Shown: positions 18,634-28,146 of the stretch, one piece after another | How the letters are laid out: each line of letters begins with the position of its first letter | How positions within the stretch are numbered: position 1 is the first letter of the stretch | NCBI RefSeq assembly: GCF_015206995.1 | Contig: NZ_JADEXR010000012.1 | Coordinates: 1 to 64,000 of the forward strand | Source: an aff. Roholtiella sp. LEGE 12411 | GTDB lineage: Bacteria > Cyanobacteriota > Cyanobacteriia > Cyanobacteriales > Nostocaceae | Reading direction: 5' to 3' | Length of the DNA stretch: 64,000 nucleotides | Notes under the pieces: model-generated | Told to the model about the DNA's origin: nothing | Database searches by the model: none | What the model saw: only the letters and a program-made list of their open reading frames with translations | Program-made: the position numbers and the translations under genes

Positions 18634-21210
18634 CTAAAGTCGCGGATCTACGGGTTCGCTCTCTAAAGCCAGAATACCAAAAACACATTCATGCACCCGG
18701 CGCAGAGGAGTATGAGAGACAAATCGCTCCAATGCTTCAACACCCAGAGCAAACTCCCGCATAGCCAGAGAACGTTTATAGGATAACCCACGTTGTCGCA
18801 GACGTTGCAAATTTTCTGGCGCTGAGTATTCCACACCGTAAATAATCCGCAGATATTCCCGTCCGCGACACTTCACCGCAGGCTGCACAATACCGCGACT
18901 ACTTTGGACAATGAATTGCATTGGTTTGATAACCATACCTTCACCCCCCGCAGATGTGAGTTGTTCCCACCAATGAACTCCCTCAGCTTGACTGCTAGGG
19001 TCGCTCAAATCTATCACTTTGTAGGCAGTTTCCAAGAGCAAGGCGGGGTTTGATTGGCAAATTTTAGCAATTTGCTCCAGATGCCAGCAATGGTCTTTGT
19101 CGATGTGAGCGGCTCCCTCTGTTGCCAGGATGTGGAAGGGGGCAAGTTTCAAGTCGGAAATATCGTTGACAGACCAGCAATAGCGACGATAGGCGGTGAT
19201 GTACTGATTTGCCATCTCTGCACGTTGTTGGTAGTGATTGAGTTGGTTACTGACCTCGACGCTGCGATCGCTTGCTTGTTGTAGCAAATTTACTGCATCA
19301 TTGAGAGCAAGACGTGATGCCACTCCCACAGGTGCATACTGTTCTCGTAGCAGTCCCTGAGCTTTAGCTGACCAAGGCATCAATTCACAATCCAGACATA
19401 CCCAATCGGTATGAAATTCTTCCCAAAAGCCGCTTTGGCTAAGAGCAGAATTTACCCGCGCCAATAGTTCCGCCTCCAATGCTGGATCATCAAAAAAGCG
19501 CCTTCCTGTGCGGGTGTAACAAATGCCAATGCCCTCATCTACCACCCCAAATCGTTTCTCAGCAGCTGCTAAATCTCGACAAATAACCACTACAGCCCGT
19601 GAACCCATGTGTTTTTCTTCGCAAACTACTTCCGTAATTTCTTGGTTTTGGTAGTAGGTAAAGGCTTGTGCAGGGTGTTCCAAAAATCCTGGTGCTGAGG
19701 ATGTTTCCACAGGGGACATGGTGGGGGGTAAGTAAATCAACCATTTGGGATTAGCAGCAAAACGGCTCATCACTTCCAAAGCCGCGATCGCATTTTCTTC
19801 CCGAATGGTAATGTTAGACTTAAGCCGCGTGTTGATGATGCGCTTACCCAATACGTCCTCAATGTGCAGGACATCATCAAGTTCTTGTTGAGATGTGCGA
19901 GTTACTGTATTTTGTACCAAAGGTTTCACAGGTTCGCAGTAAGTATGAGCAGCGGGTACGCTCATCAATTCCTTTTCTGGATAGCGCAGAGCGGTGAGTT
20001 TTCCCCCAAAAACGCAGCCTGTATCGATATCAATAGTATTATTCAGCCATTCTGCCTCTGGTACAGGGGTATGCCCGTAAACCACCATCGCCTCACCCCG
20101 ATACTCTCCCGCCCAGTTGTAGCGCACGGGTAAACCAAACTCATCAATTTCGCCAGTAGATTCGCCATACAAAGCAAACTCCCGCACCGCACCAGATCCG
20201 CGTCCCTGCATTTCCTGTTTCATCCCGGCGTGAGCCACCACTAACCGCCCATCATCTAGAAGGTAGTGACTTATTAAGGAATCTAGAAACTTTTGCAGTT
20301 CTTTAGTGAAGGCTTCGCGCCCTTCATCTGGTAACGCCTCAATCTCAGCCAGAGTTTGCTCTAACCCATGATTTACCCGGACATTTTTACCGCGTAGTTT
20401 CCGCAACAGCTTGTTTTCATGATTACCAGGAACGCAGACAGCCGTACCTGCCATAACCATGTTTCGCACCAGTTTAACTGTATCTAAGATGCGGGGCCCT
20501 CGGTCTACCAAATCACCCAAAAAAACAACTTTGCGTCCTTGGGGATGGTGGTAGGTGGGGGATTCCCAGAGGGCGGCAGGGGGAGATGAAGAGATTTGGT
20601 AGCCTAACTGTTGGAGTAATGTTTCCAGTTCGTCACAGCAGCCGTGAATGTCGCCAATAATATCAAAGGGGCCGTGTTCGTGCTTGAGGTTGTTCCAAAG
20701 GGGTTGACGTTCGATTTCGACGGATTCAATTTCTGTTAAAGAGTTGAGAGTGTAGACATAGCGGAAACCTTCTTTTTCTAAACCTCGTAGAGAACGCCGC
20801 AACATTTGGCTATGACGCCGCACGACGTGGGGGCCGAACTGGCGATTAATTCTCTGTTGGTTGCGTTCATGACATAATTCTTCTGGTAGGTCAAGAACGA
20901 TCGCGATCGCAAAGCAATGATACTGTCGTGCCATTTGCAGTAGAGATTTGCGGTCTTCCATCTGCACGTTGGTAGCATCAATTACAGTTAGTTTAGCTGC
21001 TGCTAGTCGTTTAGCAGTAATGTAGTGCAGCACCTCAAAGGCGTCTTTAGTGGCGGACTGGCTATTTTCGTTATCAGAAACCAACCCGCGACAAAAGTCT
21101 GAAGACAGCACCTCAAAAGGCTGAAAGTGCTTACGGGCAAAAGTTGATTTACCGGAACCAGAAGCACCGATGAGCACAATTAGGGAAAGTTCGGGAATAG
21201 TTATTTTCAT
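18634..21210 (-). CDS. pnkp: Bacterial polynucleotide kinase-phosphatase-ligase
   Basis: An 858-residue three-domain RNA repair enzyme. Domain 1 is a 5'-polynucleotide kinase with P-loop GASGSGKST (residues 15-23). Domain 2 is a binuclear metallophosphatase (GDIHGCCDELETLL, FLGDLVDRGP, GNHENKL, VVAHAG, VYGHTP) that removes 2',3'-phosphates. Domain 3 is a nucleotidyltransferase/ligase with the lysine motif EEKHMGSRAVV. Length matches Clostridium Pnkp (870). ATG 21210 is preferred; an upstream in-frame start would read through interspersed repeat DNA. Downstream of hen1 on the same strand, with 213 bp between the start codon and the hen1 stop. Pnkp-Hen1 heterotetramers repair ribotoxin-cut RNA and add a 2'-O-methyl mark. 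Confidence 0.95.
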   Translation of the reverse strand: MKITIPELSLIVLIGASGSGKSTFARKHFQPFEVLSSDFCRGLVSDNENSQSATKDAFEVLHYITAKRLAAAKLTVIDATNVQMEDRKSLLQMARQYHCFAIAIVLDLPEELCHERNQQRINRQFGPHVVRRHSQMLRRSLRGLEKEGFRYVYTLNSLTEIESVEIERQPLWNNLKHEHGPFDIIGDIHGCCDELETLLQQLGYQISSSPPAALWESPTYHHPQGRKVVFLGDLVDRGPRILDTVKLVRNMVMAGTAVCVPGNHENKLLRKLRGKNVRVNHGLEQTLAEIEALPDEGREAFTKELQKFLDSLISHYLLDDGRLVVAHAGMKQEMQGRGSGAVREFALYGESTGEIDEFGLPVRYNWAGEYRGEAMVVYGHTPVPEAEWLNNTIDIDTGCVFGGKLTALRYPEKELMSVPAAHTYCEPVKPLVQNTVTRTSQQELDDVLHIEDVLGKRIINTRLKSNITIREENAIAALEVMSRFAANPKWLIYLPPTMSPVETSSAPGFLEHPAQAFTYYQNQEITEVVCEEKHMGSRAVVVICRDLAAAEKRFGVVDEGIGICYTRTGRRFFDDPALEAELLARVNSALSQSGFWEEFHTDWVCLDCELMPWSAKAQGLLREQYAPVGVASRLALNDAVNLLQQASDRSVEVSNQLNHYQQRAEMANQYITAYRRYCWSVNDISDLKLAPFHILATEGAAHIDKDHCWHLEQIAKICQSNPALLLETAYKVIDLSDPSSQAEGVHWWEQLTSAGGEGMVIKPMQFIVQSSRGIVQPAVKCRGREYLRIIYGVEYSAPENLQRLRQRGLSYKRSLAMREFALGVEALERFVSHTPLRRVHECVFGILALESEPVDPRL

Positions 21211-21423
21211 AATTTTTTTTACGTAGACGCGTTCGCGCAGCGTCTCGAAGAGAAGCGGCTTCCCGCAGAGTAACGCCAAGGACGCAAAGGACACAAAGGA
21301 AGGAATAATAAGATGAACTTAGTACAGCTATTGCATTAATTCGTAGGCAGTAAAACAAACTTTGCGCTTCTCTGCGTTTAAACTTAAACCCTCAATTGGC
21401 TACGAATTTACGAAACTGTGTAC

Positions 21424-22812
21424 TTAGGAATTATGGCTAAACACCACCATCTGTGTAGGTGCGCCGACTTCTAAGTCTTCCGTCCCTACAGGTTGAAATT
21501 GCACAGTGTAGCTAAAGCGTTCTGCTACGCGATTTGCCCAGTTTTGAAACTCTAGACGCGTCCATTCAAAGCGGTGGTCTTTATGTCGCAGTTTCCCCGC
21601 AGGTAAGTTTTCAAATTTGACATTATACTCAATATTGGGCGTTGTCACCACTACCGTTTTAGGTTGAGCAAACTCAAACAAAACCCGCTCAAATGACCCA
21701 AGTCGTGAGAAATCTAGATGTTCAATCACCTCAATCACCGTAGCAGCATCATAGCCAATGAGGCGTTTATCTTGATAAGTAAGTGCGCCCTGTACTAATT
21801 GCAGACGTTCCCATTGGTTACGGGGGAGGCGCAAGCGGTCTAATCTTTCTTTAGCGACTTCTAATGCCCTAAAAGAAACATCAACACCTGTAATCTGTTC
21901 AAAAGAGCCGTCTTTAAGCAAGTTTTTCAGCAAAGTGCCTTCACCGCAACCTAAATCAATCACCCGCTTTGCACCGCTTTGCTTCAGAGCAGCAATCACC
22001 GCATTCATCCGCTGCTGATTCAAACTAATGGGCTTTTCTACTACTGCTTCTTCCTGAGCATGTCTTTCTTCAGTACTATCGGGGTCAAGATTATCTTCCT
22101 CTGCTAGTTGGGCTAAAGCCAGACGAGTTAAGCGATGTTGTCGTTTTAGGTAACGCTTGGTAATTTGTTCTCGCGCTGGATGAACAGTTAACCAACCCTC
22201 ACCATGACGCAATAGTTTTTCGATTTCTTCATCACCTACCCAGTAGTGCTTATGGTCATCTAATACTGGAATCAAAACGTAGAGATGACTTAACAAATCA
22301 TTTAAAGGCAAAGTGTGCTGAAGCTCAACAGTCAAGTACTGGCTCTGTCCCCAATCAGGAAATTCCTCATCTAAGATGTGACTTTGGGCACTGACACTGT
22401 AGCCCAGAGGCTCAAACAGTTCCCGTAGGAAACTTTCACCACCACGACAGGGTAAAACTGACAGTTTCGCTGTCAAAGGAATAGGAGTTTGTACCAATTC
22501 TGGACGGTCTTTGCAGCGACCTCCTAAAGCTGTGCTAAACACCTGAGCGATCGCTACACTTAAAAATGAAGAAGCAACATAAGGGCGATCGTTTACATAT
22601 TGTTCCAGCCTAGCACTGCGTCCCCGCACCAATTTCACAGGGTCAACATCCAACAGCAATGCCACTGTGCATCGCTGCGTATTCGCTTCCGGGTAAAAGA
22701 CGTGCGCCTGTCCAAAACTCAGAGAAAAGGACTGACAGCGGTCAGGGTGTTTATGTAGTAGATAACCTAACTCGGTTGCTGGGGAGTGGGTTGTAGCAAT
22801 GGTGAGCAGCAT
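21424..22812 (-). CDS. hen1: Hen1 3'-terminal RNA ribose 2'-O-methyltransferase
   Basis: A 462-residue protein. The N-terminal ~260 residues are the bacterial Hen1 domain that activates the Pnkp ligase. The C-terminal half is a SAM methyltransferase: VIDLGCGEGTLL (residues ~284-295), then the Mn2+-binding EVIEHLD (361-367), then VVTTPNIEYNV. A later conserved His lies in RHKDHRFEWTR. The enzyme methylates the 2'-OH at a repair junction, protecting it from re-cleavage. It lies upstream of pnkp on the same strand, the usual pairing; the 213-bp gap contains interspersed repeats, so whether one transcript covers both is uncertain. Start at 22812 gives the expected MLLTIATTHSPATELGYLLH. Confidence 0.95.
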   Translation of the reverse strand: MLLTIATTHSPATELGYLLHKHPDRCQSFSLSFGQAHVFYPEANTQRCTVALLLDVDPVKLVRGRSARLEQYVNDRPYVASSFLSVAIAQVFSTALGGRCKDRPELVQTPIPLTAKLSVLPCRGGESFLRELFEPLGYSVSAQSHILDEEFPDWGQSQYLTVELQHTLPLNDLLSHLYVLIPVLDDHKHYWVGDEEIEKLLRHGEGWLTVHPAREQITKRYLKRQHRLTRLALAQLAEEDNLDPDSTEERHAQEEAVVEKPISLNQQRMNAVIAALKQSGAKRVIDLGCGEGTLLKNLLKDGSFEQITGVDVSFRALEVAKERLDRLRLPRNQWERLQLVQGALTYQDKRLIGYDAATVIEVIEHLDFSRLGSFERVLFEFAQPKTVVVTTPNIEYNVKFENLPAGKLRHKDHRFEWTRLEFQNWANRVAERFSYTVQFQPVGTEDLEVGAPTQMVVFSHNS

Positions 22813-23009
22813 TCACTTATGTAAAGGTAAGGCAATAGTTGATGAATACCGCTTCAAGGTAAGCGGTTACGGAAAAAAATGATGGTGTTGTTAAGGAATC
22901 TTAAGTTAACGTGAGTTCGACTTCTCACGTTCTTTACTTGTAGCATTTAGAGTTGCAGTTGGTATAATTCATACAACTGTGCAGCGTATCTATCTTAACA
23001 ATCAACTCT

Positions 23010-25424
23010 GTGTTGAACATACAGACAGTTCTAAAATTCTATCAAGACCACAAACAATTTATTAACAATCTCATTTCCGGTAGTCTGCCGGCAATGATAC
23101 CTGTAATTGCAGGTTTATTGTGGTGGTTGAGAATGCGACATCGCCAACGTCGCATTCCCCCTTCAACTTTCCCCTTCCAGGTCATTAAGCCTCAGAGTCA
23201 AGATGTGTTGCAACGGATTCTCGGCGGGGATGATAATGACCCCTTAGCTGACAGAAATATTGCTTACCAAGTACGGGTGGCTAATTGCAGCGTCCGCCAA
23301 GAATTAAAACAGTTGTTGGAAAAAGAAGAATCCCGCTGGGTATTAATTCTGGGACAGAGTGGGCTGGGGAAAACGCGAGAAGCAACGGAATTGGCAAATC
23401 ATCTCAACCAAGAAGGCTGGACAGTTTTATTCCTCAAGCCGGGGGAATGGCTAGATTTTCCGGCGCAGTTTCCAACAGAGATTGGCACAGACCGGAAATT
23501 GCTATTTTTCCTAGATGATTTGAACCAGAAAATGCTGCGCGGTCGTGAAGAGATATCGCCAGAAGCAGAGAAAAATCCGGTGGAGCAGTTTAGAGTACCA
23601 TTACAACAGCGACTACTGCAAGCGCTGGAGAAGTACGAGAAGTTTTGCGGTAAGGCAGAAATTCGGGTAATTGCCACAGCGCGGAATGAGAGAATCTCAG
23701 ACTTTGAGGGAGAATCAACCCATTGGGACAAACTGCAATGGGAGAGATACCCGCAGTTGTGGAATCGCTTTACTCGTTACGAGTTGGCAAAACCGGAAGA
23801 TGACGCAATCATTGAGTTGTTCAGTGAAACTATCCCCAACACAAATATTTCCGCCAAAGTTGAAGATTACCCCGCACTAGCTAGGCGCAATGACCGCACC
23901 TTTAGAAATGTTGTCGAGAATCTCCGCACGCTGAAAAACAATCAACAACCTTTGAACCTCAAAAATTATCGGGACACGCTGAAAGATACTTGGGAGGAAC
24001 GCTACAAAAAGGCTGTGCGGAAATATCCGGCAAGCCGCTACATTTATGATGCTGTGGATTTGCTGCAAAAATTCGACATCGAACTTCAGCGGTTCACCGT
24101 GGAAGCGACAGCAAGAATGCTAGTAGGTGGAAATTTTTGGCAGCAATTACGTTATTGGTGGCAAATTCGTATTGCGACTAACTTATTGATTCATAGTGAA
24201 CGCATTTTAAAACCTTGCAATGGTCAAATTGAGGCGAAGGCGAAGCAGGTAGAAGCAGGAGAACACATTTTGCGTTTATCGCGCTTGCTGCTAAAACTAG
24301 CAGAACGTTACCCCACCCAAATGCAGGAATCACTAGTTAATTTTGGTAATGAAGTTTCTCACTTAGGTCGCTATAAAGAGGCACTCGTCAGCTTTGATAA
24401 AGCTCTAAAAATATCACGGCAATCTAATTCAATTTTGTTTTTAAGGGACTATGCACTGCATAATTCAAAAAGAAAATCAGAAGCGCTAACTTATTATAGT
24501 AAAGTCATAACAATCAAAGCAGATGACCACGAATATTGGTATAATGAGGGTAATACGCTCTATAGTTTAGGAAAATTTGAAGAAGCGATCGCCTCTTACA
24601 ACAAAGCCATAGAAATCAAACCAGACTTCCACAAAGCTTGGTTTAATATAGGTTTATCCCTGGATAATTTAGGAAGAAAATCAAAAGCGATCGCCTCTTA
24701 CAAGAAAGCTATAGAATATAAACCAGATTTACATGAAGCTTGGTACAATATAGCTTTATTACTATCTAGTTTAGGAAGAGAATCAGAAGCGATCGCCTCT
24801 TACAAGAAAGCCATAGAAATAAAGCCAGACTTGCACGAATCTTGGAATAATCACGGCAATATACTATCTAGTTTAGGAAGAAAATCAGAAGCGATCGCCT
24901 CTTATGATCAAGCTATCAAAATCAAACCAGACTACCACAAAGCCTGGTACAATCGGAGCAATATACTATCTAGTTTAGGCAGAAAATCAGAAGCGATCGC
25001 CTCTTACGACAAAGCTATAGAATTAAAACCAAACTTGCACGAAGCTTGGAACAACCGGGGCTATACGCTGTCTAATTTAGGAAGATTTGAACAAGCGATC
25101 GCTTCTTACGACAAAGCCATAGAAATCAAACTTGATAAGCACGAAGCTTGGAATAACCGGGGCTATACGCTATCTAATTTAGGAAGATTTGAACAAGCGA
25201 TCGCTTCTTACGACAAAGCCATAGAATTAAAACCAGACTTATACCAAGCTTGGTACGGTAAGGCTTGTTGTTACGGATTACAGAGTAGTATTGAGCAAGC
25301 TATTTATAGTTTACAACAAGCTATCAATCTAAATCCTGAAGAATGCCGAGAAAGAGTGAAAACAGACTCTGATTTTGACAGCATTCGTAATGATGAACAA
25401 TTTCAGTCCTTGCTGCGAGGGTAA
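23010..25424 (+). CDS. Membrane-anchored P-loop NTPase with TPR array
   Basis: An 804-residue protein. A hydrophobic segment (about residues 21-41, SGSLPAMIPVIAGLLWWL) followed by RMRHRQRR suggests an N-terminal anchor with the bulk in the cytoplasm. An NTPase domain has Walker A GQSGLGKT (115-122) and Walker B LLFFLDD (164-170), in a NACHT/STAND-like arrangement. The C-terminal half has about ten 34-residue TPRs (HEAWNNRGYTLSNLGRFEQA type). Start is GTG 23010. Divergent from hen1 with ~200 bp between. Seven consecutive TPR units carry a HIP1 octamer at the same codons (AIAS), so the array grew by duplication. I infer a signalling or conflict-type sensor; no effector domain was recognised. 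Confidence 0.75.
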   Translation: MLNIQTVLKFYQDHKQFINNLISGSLPAMIPVIAGLLWWLRMRHRQRRIPPSTFPFQVIKPQSQDVLQRILGGDDNDPLADRNIAYQVRVANCSVRQELKQLLEKEESRWVLILGQSGLGKTREATELANHLNQEGWTVLFLKPGEWLDFPAQFPTEIGTDRKLLFFLDDLNQKMLRGREEISPEAEKNPVEQFRVPLQQRLLQALEKYEKFCGKAEIRVIATARNERISDFEGESTHWDKLQWERYPQLWNRFTRYELAKPEDDAIIELFSETIPNTNISAKVEDYPALARRNDRTFRNVVENLRTLKNNQQPLNLKNYRDTLKDTWEERYKKAVRKYPASRYIYDAVDLLQKFDIELQRFTVEATARMLVGGNFWQQLRYWWQIRIATNLLIHSERILKPCNGQIEAKAKQVEAGEHILRLSRLLLKLAERYPTQMQESLVNFGNEVSHLGRYKEALVSFDKALKISRQSNSILFLRDYALHNSKRKSEALTYYSKVITIKADDHEYWYNEGNTLYSLGKFEEAIASYNKAIEIKPDFHKAWFNIGLSLDNLGRKSKAIASYKKAIEYKPDLHEAWYNIALLLSSLGRESEAIASYKKAIEIKPDLHESWNNHGNILSSLGRKSEAIASYDQAIKIKPDYHKAWYNRSNILSSLGRKSEAIASYDKAIELKPNLHEAWNNRGYTLSNLGRFEQAIASYDKAIEIKLDKHEAWNNRGYTLSNLGRFEQAIASYDKAIELKPDLYQAWYGKACCYGLQSSIEQAIYSLQQAINLNPEECRERVKTDSDFDSIRNDEQFQSLLRG

Positions 25425-25633
25425 ATGAGCAGGTTACACTACAAACCTCAGTGCAACAAGCGCTTACTACCCTGAAATAAAACAACGGCTATCTGGAAGT
25501 TAGTTTTGATGCACTGTTGAGAAAATTGGCAAAAGAGATTGTGGCAAGGGCAAATCTTTCTTGCGGCTAACCTTCGACAAAATTCGTGCTGAAATCTGCG
25601 CCGATGATGGTTTACAGAGCAAATTGTCTCCCC

Positions 25634-26272
25634 TCATGTACCCGGTAAATTTCGCAAACGCTCATCTAAATGAGTGCGATCTGCCAAAGCCTTCAATAGT
25701 GGGCCATGTGAGCCAAATTCTACAATACTGACTGAACCGACAGGGCATCCCAAACGAAACCGGAAGCGTCCCACATCAATTCCTAGCAAACTACACAGAA
25801 TTATTCTGATAGTTGCTTTATGGGCAACAACTAAAACGTTGCCACTCTTATAAAGATGCTTAATTTCTTCAATTACCTGCAAGGCACGAGAAGCAATTGT
25901 CACTGCCATTTCCCCACCAGTAGGCGCGTACCAAGCCGGGTCGGCTGACCAACGAATATAATCATCGTGATATTCACGGCTAATTATTTCTGGCGTTTTT
26001 CCTTCCCACTGGCCATAGTTAATTTCCTTCAAACCATCTCTTAGTTCTGGTTTTATCCCTATGGCTGCACATAGGGGTTTTGCTGTTGCCACAGTTCGTT
26101 TCATTGGACTGCAAAAGATTGCAGTCCAAGGTGTAGAAATGTATGCAGATGCAAAAGCTTTTGCCATTTCCAAGCCTTCTGCGGTAAGTTCTGAGTCTAT
26201 AGAACCACAAAAAGCATTATTGCGGCTAGCTTCTGTCTGTCCATGACGGAGGAAATAAAGAATTAGGCTCAC
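25634..26272 (-). CDS. Histidine phosphatase (phosphoglycerate mutase-like)
   Basis: A 212-residue histidine-phosphatase superfamily protein. The phosphohistidine motif is LRHGQTEASRNN near the N-terminus; the second catalytic His is in VLVVAHKATIRIIL, and GLKEINYGQWEGKTPEII is the conserved acid-region segment. Members include phosphoglycerate mutases, CobC-like alpha-ribazole phosphatases and broad phosphatases; sequence alone does not decide. MSLILYFLRHG is a normal start for the family. It stands alone in opposite orientation to the TPR gene. Confidence 0.9.
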   Translation of the reverse strand: MSLILYFLRHGQTEASRNNAFCGSIDSELTAEGLEMAKAFASAYISTPWTAIFCSPMKRTVATAKPLCAAIGIKPELRDGLKEINYGQWEGKTPEIISREYHDDYIRWSADPAWYAPTGGEMAVTIASRALQVIEEIKHLYKSGNVLVVAHKATIRIILCSLLGIDVGRFRFRLGCPVGSVSIVEFGSHGPLLKALADRTHLDERLRNLPGT

Positions 26273-26411
26273 GCTATAGTCTTACCGATTGTGAATTTAA
26301 GAGCGCTAACAATCAGAGATAGCTGGAGATAGTTAATGCCTATGATATATTACTACGAATTGATAATATTTTTGATTAATTTAATTAATCAATGAATTAC
26401 TTTTCAGTTTT

Positions 26412-26437
26412 GGCAAGAGTGCGATCGCACTCTTGCC
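26412..26437. repeat. 26-bp perfect HIP1-centred palindrome
   Basis: GGCAAGAGTGCGA is followed directly by its exact reverse complement, centred on GCGATCGC. It lies about 140 bp upstream of the histidine phosphatase start. Confidence 0.75.
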
Positions 26438-26514
26438 TCACGACCTAAAGCATCCATTCCGTAATCGCAAAAACCCAATTTGTCTTCGGTAAAACGACCA
26501 ATTTTTTGTTACCT

Positions 26515-26543
26515 GTAGAGACGTTGCAATACAACGTCTCTAC
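26515..26543. repeat. GTAGAGACG palindrome copy
   Basis: GTAGAGACGTTG and CAACGTCTCTAC arms around a 5-nt centre. It is one of six related palindromes in the window (12751, 15665, 26515, 48415, 58550, 59361). Confidence 0.8.
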
Positions 26544-26559
26544 TATTTACACATAAAAA

Positions 26560-26592
26560 ACTGGAAGCTATTCAAATTGTTTAGCTTCCAGT
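26560..26592 (-). terminator. Strong intrinsic terminator on minus strand, no assigned gene
   Basis: Perfect 11-bp stem: ACTGGAAGCTA (26560-26570) and TAGCTTCCAGT (26582-26592), loop of 11 nt. On the minus strand the stem is followed at once by a T run (plus-strand A run ending at 26560). The nearest confirmed minus-strand gene upstream is the HetP-family gene, 1.2 kb away, so a shorter unannotated transcript may end here. Confidence 0.6.
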
Positions 26593-27185
26593 AGTTGCTA
26601 TATAAATTGCCAATTTACCAAGCAGACATAATCCCGGTTGGGAGGACTAGGATTACGTTAGCCAAAAGAGAAGCGTATTAGCTCTAAGTTCTACAAGCCA
26701 GAACAATGATTTAACCGTAACTTTCCTATTTCCATTTTTAGTGCTGGTGCTAAAAGTGAGTTTTTTGAACTCAAGCAACACCAACCGTATTACAGGAAGT
26801 TCTATAAGCTTTGCTTTTGCCGTTTGCCACCGGCAGAAGACGTACAAAGTTTAGATTGACTTGCTGAAGTTCCGCCCGGACTTCTGGGAAGCAGCCACTC
26901 CAAATTTTATTTGCTCATACTTCCTTGGAAAAAGAACCACCAGCAGCAACGGTTAGCTCGTCAATTTTGGTGTAGAAGCTATCTAATCCATGAAATACTG
27001 ACTGTTTTAGCAATCAGTTAAATGTACTTCATGGTCATAATTAAAAAATTAATTTGCTTGCCAAGTACCTCTGTCTTTTTATTTAAATTACTATTTATAA
27101 TTTAAATTATTCCAACAGTATATATTTGCCATTTTGGCAGATTTTTGAAGATAGCTCATGAGATTTATTACATCCCATGCTGATA

Positions 27186-27239
27186 TATAGTAATCCGATT
27201 TGATTCGTGAACTGACTCGTAGAGACACCGAATGGAGAA
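27186..27239 (+). repeat. Dispersed repeat, copy 1
   Basis: TATAGTAATCCGATTTGATT... through CACCGAATGGAGAA. The same 54 bases occur at 63944-63997 on the plus strand; 40 bases of it occur inverted at 43472-43511. Confidence 0.85.
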
Positions 27240-27451
27240 TGTGGGGCCCCCTTTGGGGATTAGGGGCGAAGAGGCAATGGGGAATGGGGCATGGAGAAGA
27301 AGTAATAAAGATGTACTGAATTTTTTTCAGAAATCAAATATGATTCCTATATTAAAAACCGGAACTTAGTACAATTGCAAACTGCTATAAAACCTACCGT
27401 GCTAGAGATTTTAAATTAGCATGGTAGGTTATGAAATACTCAATCAGATGT

Positions 27452-27656
27452 GGGAGCATCCATCTTTGGAAGAAACACCGGGCGATTGGAAATCGCGGCT
27501 ACACAAACGTTCACCAATAGCGTCTCGCAGAGAAGTCCGCCGACGCGGACTCTCCCAAACCCGCCTGCGCGGGTTTAGTTTGTATAGCCCCAGACTTCTA
27601 GTCTGTTCGCGTAGCGTGCGCCTTAGCGCAGGGCGATCTGCCAAAACGGGATACTC
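27452..27656 (+). repeat. 205-bp structured repeat, copy 1
   Basis: A 205-bp block containing several internal hairpins, such as AAACCCGCCTGCGCGGGTTT and CAGACTTCTAGTCTG. A reverse-complement copy of the same length is at 60645-60849. Open frames through it are by-products of GC-rich repeat DNA. Confidence 0.85.
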
Positions 27657-27764
27657 CCTCAGATGTAGAGTAAAATCTATGGATTTAACATACTCTTTGG
27701 TGTAACCCCCAGATTTTAAGGAAATCTCTTGAGTACTTTCAAGCTGTAAATAGACAGCTGTTTT

Positions 27765-28103
27765 TTACTTGCCAACTACTTTAAGATAAGCTAGATCTTT
27801 AATTTTACTTAAGCAGCCTGGCGAAACATTACTATCAGATCTTGAATCAGTGGAATGTTTGACTATTTTTATATTTTCATTTTGCTGCTGGTTCGACCTA
27901 CTAGCTTGAGTATTTTCTTTGAGCAATCGGTTGTATGTGCGGTAGGGAATGTAATGTAGAGGATTGTAGCCAGCAAATCGCAGCATTAAAACACATGCCC
28001 AGGAATACTTTCCGGCAAGAATTGCTTCAACTACTTTATCAAAATGTTGATTTTTCATTGTCTTGTCTAAGTTGCTACTAATGCCAGGAACGTGTTGATT
28101 CAT
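27765..28103 (-). CDS. HetP-family heterocyst commitment protein
   Basis: A 112-residue protein whose centre, from [21 protein letters not shown] through [20 protein letters not shown], is the highly conserved core of HetP and its paralogues (Asl1930, Alr2902 and Alr3234 in Anabaena). HetP-family proteins control commitment of cells to heterocyst differentiation; HetP itself acts downstream of HetR. The tail contains SNQQQNEN and the [17 protein letters not shown]-like segment (here [17 protein letters not shown]), after which the protein stops. My recollection is that HetP is longer, so this is a short paralogue or a truncation. It lies 43 bp downstream of a 90-residue gene on the same strand, with a HetR-site-like palindrome further upstream. 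Confidence 0.85.
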   Translation of the reverse strand: MNQHVPGISSNLDKTMKNQHFDKVVEAILAGKYSWACVLMLRFAGYNPLHYIPYRTYNRLLKENTQASRSNQQQNENIKIVKHSTDSRSDSNVSPGCLSKIKDLAYLKVVGK

Positions 28104-28146
28104 AGTGTTTATTTGTCTTGCTGTTTTTAATTTGTGTGTTGGCTGC

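Larger units (their letters stand above)
26273..27764. other. Long repeat-rich intergenic region
   Basis: About 1.5 kb without a convincing gene. From left to right it holds a 26-bp HIP1 palindrome (26412-26437), a GTAGAGACG palindrome (26515-26543), a minus-strand terminator (26560-26592), a dispersed repeat (27186-27239) and a 205-bp repeat (27452-27656). A minus-strand frame near 26900-27010 reads ...HGLDSFYTKIDELTVAAGG..., which looks protein-like, but a TGA interrupts it. Confidence 0.6.

Noticed and set aside
26653-26847. A 64-codon minus-strand frame before the orphan terminator
   Set aside because: Its position is tempting, but a competing frame looks equally protein-like; neither can be supported without comparison.
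27421-27705. Overlapping frames of 94 and 66 codons on both strands
   Set aside because: They lie in the 205-bp interspersed repeat, whose second copy at 60645-60849 opens different frames.
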